A stretch of 19,991 nucleotides of DNA from GCA-002727735 sp036159515 (GTDB lineage: Bacteria; Bacteroidota; Bacteroidia; Flavobacteriales_D; Parvicellaceae): positions 1-19,991 of the forward strand of contig JAYYEV010000018.1 in the NCBI GenBank assembly GCA_036159515.1. The letters run 5' to 3'. Position 1 is the stretch's first letter, and each line of letters starts with the position of its first letter. Under the pieces are notes generated by a model, which was not told the DNA's origin, did no database searches, and saw only the letters and a list, made by a program, of their open reading frames with translations. The position numbers and the translations under genes were made by a program. Below are positions 16,064 to 19,991 of the stretch, one piece after another.

Positions 16064-18004
16064 ATGATTAAAATTACGCTGCCTGATGGAAACATTAAAG
16101 AAATGAAAAAAGGTTCATCCGCTATGGATGTTGCCTTATCCATTAGTGAAGGATTAGCTAGAAGGGTTTTAGCAGCGGAAGTAAATGGAGAAGTGTGGGA
16201 TTTAACAAGACCTATTCCTACAGATGCCAATCTAAAGCTACTAAGTTTTTCAGACAAAGATGGTAAATCTACTATGTGGCATAGTAGTGCTCATATTATG
16301 GCAGAAGCACTTGAGTTTTTCTACCCTGGAATTAAATTAGCTATTGGACCTCCAATAGAAAATGGATTTTATTATGATGTAGATTTTGGCGAATACGAAT
16401 TTACAGATAAAGATTTGGCTAAAGTGGAGAAAAAAATGCTGGAACTAGCCAGAGAAAAAAACCCATTTGTAAGAGAAGATGTAAGCAAAAAAGAGGCATT
16501 AAAATTTTTCAATACTAAAGAAGATCCTTACAAATTAGAGTTAATAGAAGAATTAGAAGATGGGACCATCACATTTTATTCTCAAGGTAATTTTACGGAT
16601 TTGTGTAGGGGACCACATTTACCTCATACAGGCTTTATTAAAGCTGTCAAATTGTTAAATATTGCAGGTGCTTATTGGAGAGGTGACGAATCTAGAAAGC
16701 AACTTACAAGAGTATATGGAATCACCTTTGAGAAGCAAAAAGAATTAAATCAATACTTAGTCCAGCTTGAAGAGGCGAAGAAAAGAGATCATAGAAAGTT
16801 AGGTAAAGAACTAGAATTATTTACTTTTTCTGAAAAAGTAGGTCAAGGTTTACCGCTTTGGCTACCTAAAGGAGCTGATTTAAGAGAAAGATTGATGGAC
16901 TTTCTTAAAAAAGCACAAGTTCAAAGCGGATATCAACCCGTTTCTACACCACATATTGGCCACAAAGATTTATATGTTTGTTCAGGCCATTATGATAAAT
17001 ATGGTGCAGATTCATTTCAATCGATTAACACACCGAATGAAGGGGAAGAGTTTTTACTTAAACCCATGAATTGTCCACACCACTGTGAAATTTTCAACGC
17101 TTCTCCCCGATCCTACAGGGATTTACCTCTGAGGTTTGCAGAATTTGGAACCGTTTATCGTTATGAACAAAGCGGTGAACTTCATGGATTAACTAGAGTA
17201 AGAGGATTTACTCAAGATGATGCGCACATTTTTTGCAGACCTGATCAGTTAGAAGAAGAATTTAAAAAGGTTATAGATTTGGTGCTGTATGTATTTAAAG
17301 CACTAGATTTTAAAGAGTTTGTGGCACAAGTTTCATTAAGAGACAAAAATAATCAAGACAAATATATAGGTTCTGATAAGAACTGGGACAAAGCAGAATT
17401 AGCTATTATCAATGCAGCTAACGATAAAGGACTTAGTACCATTATAGAATATGGTGAAGCAGCTTTTTATGGTCCAAAACTAGATTTCATGGTAAAGGAT
17501 GCATTGAATCGATCTTGGCAACTCGGAACCATACAAGTTGATTACAATTTACCTGAACGTTTTGAGTTAGAGTATACAGGATCAGACAATCAAAAACATA
17601 GACCAGTTATGATTCATAGGGCACCATTTGGTTCACTAGAAAGATTCATTGCTGTTCTTATTGAACATACAGCTGGTAAATTCCCTTTATGGCTAAATCC
17701 AGAGCAATTCATCATTTTACCCGTTAGTCAACAGTATAATGATTATGCTCAAGATGTTTTAAAAATTCTAAAAAATTACGATATTCGCGGTCTTGTTGAC
17801 GGAAGGGCTGAAAAAGTAGGACGTAAAATTCGAGATGCAGAGGTAAATAAGATACCATTTATGCTCATCATTGGAGAAAAAGAAGCTCATAATAATAGCG
17901 TTTCGGTTAGACAACAAGGAGCTGGGGATTTGGGTGCTTTTAGTTTAGACGAGTTTAGAGAACTTATCCAAAACAAAATCAGTCAAAGCCTATTAAAATT
18001 TTAA
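16064..18004 (+). CDS. thrS: threonyl-tRNA synthetase
   Basis: A 646-aa class II synthetase (E. coli 642). An N-terminal TGS domain (about 1-62) is followed by the editing domain with 'HSSAH' (His73, His77) and 'CRGPH' (Cys181, His185), the residues that clear mischarged Ser-tRNA-Thr. The catalytic domain has zinc ligands at Cys338 (MNCPHH), His388 (QDDAHIF) and His518 (MIHRAPFGS). Motif 2 'TRVRGFTQDDAH', motif 3 'GSLERFIAVLIEH' and a C-terminal anticodon-binding domain (from about 545) are present. All functional residues checked are intact. It is the first gene of the translation operon, with the infC leader starting right after its stop. Confidence 0.98.
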   Translation: MIKITLPDGNIKEMKKGSSAMDVALSISEGLARRVLAAEVNGEVWDLTRPIPTDANLKLLSFSDKDGKSTMWHSSAHIMAEALEFFYPGIKLAIGPPIENGFYYDVDFGEYEFTDKDLAKVEKKMLELAREKNPFVREDVSKKEALKFFNTKEDPYKLELIEELEDGTITFYSQGNFTDLCRGPHLPHTGFIKAVKLLNIAGAYWRGDESRKQLTRVYGITFEKQKELNQYLVQLEEAKKRDHRKLGKELELFTFSEKVGQGLPLWLPKGADLRERLMDFLKKAQVQSGYQPVSTPHIGHKDLYVCSGHYDKYGADSFQSINTPNEGEEFLLKPMNCPHHCEIFNASPRSYRDLPLRFAEFGTVYRYEQSGELHGLTRVRGFTQDDAHIFCRPDQLEEEFKKVIDLVLYVFKALDFKEFVAQVSLRDKNNQDKYIGSDKNWDKAELAIINAANDKGLSTIIEYGEAAFYGPKLDFMVKDALNRSWQLGTIQVDYNLPERFELEYTGSDNQKHRPVMIHRAPFGSLERFIAVLIEHTAGKFPLWLNPEQFIILPVSQQYNDYAQDVLKILKNYDIRGLVDGRAEKVGRKIRDAEVNKIPFMLIIGEKEAHNNSVSVRQQGAGDLGAFSLDEFRELIQNKISQSLLKF

Positions 18005-18018
18005 ATGTTAAACTAAAA

Positions 18019-18026
18019 AAAGGAGG
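18019..18026 (+). promoter_or_regulatory. extended Shine-Dalgarno sequence before infC
   Basis: AAAGGAGG is fully complementary to the expected 3' end of 16S rRNA (CCUCCUUU). It lies 3 nt before the proposed ATC start of infC. No comparable sequence precedes thrS, rpmI or rplT, as expected in a phylum where Shine-Dalgarno use is rare. The spacing is shorter than usual, which may weaken or tune initiation. Confidence 0.65.
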
Positions 18027-18029
18027 AGT

Positions 18030-18575
18030 ATCAGACCTAGAAGACCAAACAGAGGGAGAATCATTAAAGAAGATCCCCACAGAATAAATGATAAGATCAG
18101 GGTTCCTGAAGTAAGAGTTGTTGGCGAAGACATTGCACAAGGTGTTTATCCCACCCACAAAGCGTTAAAAATGGCAGGAGAAATGGAACTTGATTTAGTG
18201 GAAATCTCACCAAATGCAAAACCACCTGTTTGTAAGATAATAGACTATAAAAAATTTCTTTATGAGCAAAAGAAAAAACAAAAAGAGCTTAAAGCCAAGC
18301 AAACTAAAATAGTCTTAAAAGAGATCAGATTTGGGCCTAATACGGATGAACACGACTTTCAGTTTAAATTAAAACATGCTATTAAGTTCCTACAAGAAGG
18401 AGCAAAACTTAAAGCTTTTGTATTTTTTAAAGGTAGAACCATCATCTATAAAGATCGTGGATAAATCTTATTACTAAAATTTGCTCAAGAATTAGAAGAG
18501 TATGGAATTTTAGAAAAAATGCCAGAGTTACAGGGTAAAAAGATGACTATCATCATTAACCCAAAAAAGAAATAA
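18030..18575 (+). CDS. infC: translation initiation factor IF-3, non-ATG start and in-frame TAA
   Basis: IF3 binds the 30S subunit and checks start-codon pairing. From ATC 18030 the frame reads a basic tail (IRPRRPNRGRIIKEDPH) and then the N-domain 'RINDKIRVPEVRVVG' and 'ELDLVEISPNAKPPVCKIIDYKKF'. A Lys-rich linker and the C-domain (KEIRFGPNTDEHDF, 'AKLKAFVFFKGR') follow. No ATG, GTG or TTG exists in frame between the TAA at 18009 and ATG 18171, which is inside the N-domain, so a rare start is required; ATC 18030 fits the Shine-Dalgarno sequence and expected length. After 'IIYKDRG' codon 145 is TAA (18462-18464), where homologs have Gln or Glu. The same frame then continues with 36 normal IF3 codons ('ILLLKFAQELEEYG' to 'IIINPKKK') and stops at 18573. 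Read through, the product is 181 codons, the usual size. Identity is certain; functionality as drawn is not. Confidence 0.88.
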
Positions 18576-18603
18576 AAAATAATAACTACATAATATAAAT
18601 GTT

Positions 18604-18798
18604 ATGCCTAAAATGAAAACCAATTCCAGTGCCAAGAAGAGATTCAAATTCACTGGTAGTGGAAAAATTAAAAGAAAGCATGCTTTTAAGAGTCATATTT
18701 TGACTAAAAAAGCAACTAAAAGAAAAAGAAATCTGACTAAAGCTACCCTTGTAGATAAGTCAGATGTAAAGAACATTAAGTTGCAACTTTGCGCTTAA
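18604..18798 (+). CDS. rpmI: 50S ribosomal protein L35 (bL35)
   Basis: A 64-aa very basic protein with the L35 start 'MPKMKTNSSAKKRFKFTGSGKIKR' pattern and 'KHAFKSHIL' in the middle. Length and position between infC and rplT are standard. It begins 28 bp after the distal stop of infC and has no Shine-Dalgarno sequence (AAATGTTATG). Confidence 0.97.
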   Translation: MPKMKTNSSAKKRFKFTGSGKIKRKHAFKSHILTKKATKRKRNLTKATLVDKSDVKNIKLQLCA

Positions 18799-18842
18799 TT
18801 GACTTTACGGTTATTATATGTTAAACCCGAGTTAAAGTCAAT
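18798..18842 (+). promoter_or_regulatory. perfect inverted repeat in the rpmI-rplT spacer (possible L20 autoregulatory RNA)
   Basis: ATTGACTTTA (18798-18807) and TAAAGTCAAT (18833-18842) are perfect 10-bp complements. A second short pairing (GGTT with AACC) can form inside the 25-nt loop. No T run follows, so it is not a standard terminator. It starts at the last base of the rpmI stop and ends 44 nt before the rplT start. L20 is known to control its own operon by binding mRNA in E. coli and B. subtilis; a similar role here is inferred from position only. Confidence 0.55.
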
Positions 18843-18886
18843 ATGATAAGAACTGAAAAGTCGCTTTAATTCAAAAAACTTAAATT

Positions 18887-19231
18887 ATGCCAAGATCAGT
18901 AAACAGTGTAGCAGCCAAGGCAAGAAGAAAAAAGGTATTAAAACAAGCCAAAGGTTACTACGGTAGAAGAAAAAACGTACACACTGTAGCTAAAAACGCA
19001 GTTGAAAAAGGATTACAGTACGCTTACAGAGATAGAAGACAAAAAAAGAGAAACTTTAGAGCACTTTGGATTCAGCGAATTAATGCTGGAGCTAGATTAC
19101 ACGGAATGAGTTATTCTGAGTTTATGGGCAAAATTAGCGACAAAGGTATCCTTCTAAACAGAAAGACACTTGCAGATTTAGCTATGAACCATCCTGAAGC
19201 TTTTAAAGCCGTTGTTGATTCCATAAAATAA
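18887..19231 (+). CDS. rplT: 50S ribosomal protein L20 (bL20)
   Basis: A 114-aa basic protein with the L20 hallmarks 'MPRSVNSVAAKARRKKVLKQ', 'AKGYYGRRKN', 'YRDRRQKKRNFRALWIQRINA' and the C-terminal 'YSEFMGKI'. It is an early 50S assembly protein and in several bacteria the translational repressor of its operon. It is the last gene of the operon and is followed by a strong terminator. Confidence 0.98.
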   Translation: MPRSVNSVAAKARRKKVLKQAKGYYGRRKNVHTVAKNAVEKGLQYAYRDRRQKKRNFRALWIQRINAGARLHGMSYSEFMGKISDKGILLNRKTLADLAMNHPEAFKAVVDSIK

Positions 19232-19257
19232 ATTATCAAATAGTAGTTATTAAACTA

Positions 19258-19283
19258 GGGGTTCAAATTGGACCCCTTTTTTT
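19258..19283 (+). terminator. rho-independent terminator of the thrS-rplT operon
   Basis: GGGGTTC (19258-19264) pairs with GGACCCC (19270-19276), including one T-G wobble, around a 5-nt AAATT loop. Seven T's follow at 19277-19283. It overlaps the last codons and stop of the convergent glycosyltransferase-like gene. Confidence 0.85.
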
Positions 19284-19991
19284 GTCCCAATTTCTCATAA
19301 AATCCAATTGTTCTAATTCAGATTTTAAGAATATACCAGCATTTAGCTGTAGAAGTCGATTTACACAATCGATTAATTTTTCATTTGATTGAAAATTGTC
19401 TCTGTAAAAATGTACAAATTTTAGGACCCAAAATGCATCAAATATGTTGAAAAATCGTTTAACCAAAGATGCATGATTTAGCGTGTTTTTTGTAAGTTCA
19501 TTTTTTTTCTTCAACCATGTTTTCTCATTTAAAAATGCTTGGACAGATTTTGGAAAAGCATGATAATCAAGTTCATTTCGCAGAATCAGGTCAATCCATT
19601 TTTTTAGTTCCAAAAATGCATTAAATGAATAGGTATATGATAAATCTTTCTTGTTGTTTTTAGCTTCATACATGGCTCTTCCAGTTCCAAATGGCACTCT
19701 GTCTGAAATCCTTGATGATGGAATTACTTTGGTATTGTTTATTTCTCCAAAATCTTCACCTTTTATCAATTTATTAATGAAATAAAAATCTTCACCTGCT
19801 TTTCTTCGGTTCATGCCTCCTTGTCTAGCGTAAGCCAAGGCAGTAAGAGCAAAAGCACTGCCAATGGTATGAAAAGCAAAGGGAAAACCTACAAAAGACA
19901 AGGCATTTTTATAATACCTTAAATGCAGCTCATAACTACATATTAATTGATAATGATCATTAGCATATCCACCACTTAGCGGGTGTTCAAA
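19263..19991 (-). CDS. glycosyltransferase family 2-like protein, C-terminal part
   Basis: The frame is open to the right edge (242 visible residues), so the start is outside; the TTG at 19901 is internal. The visible part begins 'FEHPLSGGYANDHYQL' and has a block 'GFPFAFHTIGSAFALTALAY' followed by 'QGGMNRRKAGEDFYFINKL'. The latter is the acceptor-side 'GG....aGEDfyf' motif seen in GT2-type enzymes of Bacteroidota, with Glu-Asp as the likely catalytic acid pair. A helical C-terminal region (about the last 120 residues) follows, and there are no membrane segments in the visible part. The nucleotide-sugar binding half is missing, so substrate cannot be judged. The last codons (KKRGPI, TGA) lie in the operon terminator. 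Confidence 0.7.
   Translation of the reverse strand, partial: FEHPLSGGYANDHYQLICSYELHLRYYKNALSFVGFPFAFHTIGSAFALTALAYARQGGMNRRKAGEDFYFINKLIKGEDFGEINNTKVIPSSRISDRVPFGTGRAMYEAKNNKKDLSYTYSFNAFLELKKWIDLILRNELDYHAFPKSVQAFLNEKTWLKKKNELTKNTLNHASLVKRFFNIFDAFWVLKFVHFYRDNFQSNEKLIDCVNRLLQLNAGIFLKSELEQLDFMRNWDKKRGPI

Noticed and set aside
16064..19231. TAA reassigned as a sense codon in this genome
   Set aside because: thrS, rpmI, rplT, mnmA and several other genes end exactly at TAA at their family-typical C-terminus, so TAA works as a stop here.

Overview
The window is AT-rich and densely coded, and looks like a chromosome segment of a Bacteroidota bacterium, most likely a Flavobacteriales-type marine lineage. 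Supporting signs are the YESR-repeat (DUF6150-like) and GldL-like small proteins, promoters of the TAnnTTTG type, the near absence of Shine-Dalgarno sequences, and a typical secreted Asp-box 'sortilin-like' protein. I see no phage, insertion sequence, CRISPR array or plasmid functions.

Layout. At 1-1796 the 3' end of a DUF4268 gene overlaps an RlmD-type rRNA uracil methyltransferase that lacks the usual Fe-S cysteines. At 1787-3549, on the minus strand, a secreted YESR-repeat protein is coupled (TAATG) to a PLP enzyme closely resembling sphingosine-1-phosphate lyase. At 3584-4273 lies a SRAP/HMCES DNA-crosslink protein. At 4312-4579 are divergent tRNA-Pro(UGG) and tRNA-Ser(GGA) genes, followed by a 49-codon membrane microprotein. 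At 4960-8283 a four-gene plus-strand run holds a stand-alone asparaginase domain, a serine/threonine dehydratase or racemase, an Mpo1-like (DUF962) membrane protein and a polytopic GT-C-like membrane protein. At 8286-10310 is FadH on the minus strand. At 10390-12252 are mnmA and a Nudix/winged-helix regulator. At 12255-15980, on the minus strand, are a hotdog thioesterase and a large secreted Asp-box protein. At 16064-19231 is the conserved translation operon thrS-infC-rpmI-rplT with a strong terminator. The minus-strand 3' part of a glycosyltransferase-like gene runs off the right edge.

The most striking point is infC. It has no ATG, GTG or TTG start ahead of its conserved N-domain; the best start is ATC at 18030, just after an extended Shine-Dalgarno sequence (AAAGGAGG) that is unusual for this phylum. 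An in-frame TAA (18462-18464) also interrupts the conserved C-domain, although the remaining 36 codons still encode the normal IF3 C-terminus. A perfect 10-bp inverted repeat lies between rpmI and rplT. Together these make the translation operon the best place for a second look: sequencing error, recent nonsense mutation and recoding all need to be separated.

A weaker theme is lipid metabolism: an S1P-lyase-like enzyme, an Mpo1-like protein, FadH and a thioesterase all occur within 15 kb. The first two are consecutive steps of phytosphingosine breakdown in yeast, but here they are in separate transcription units.
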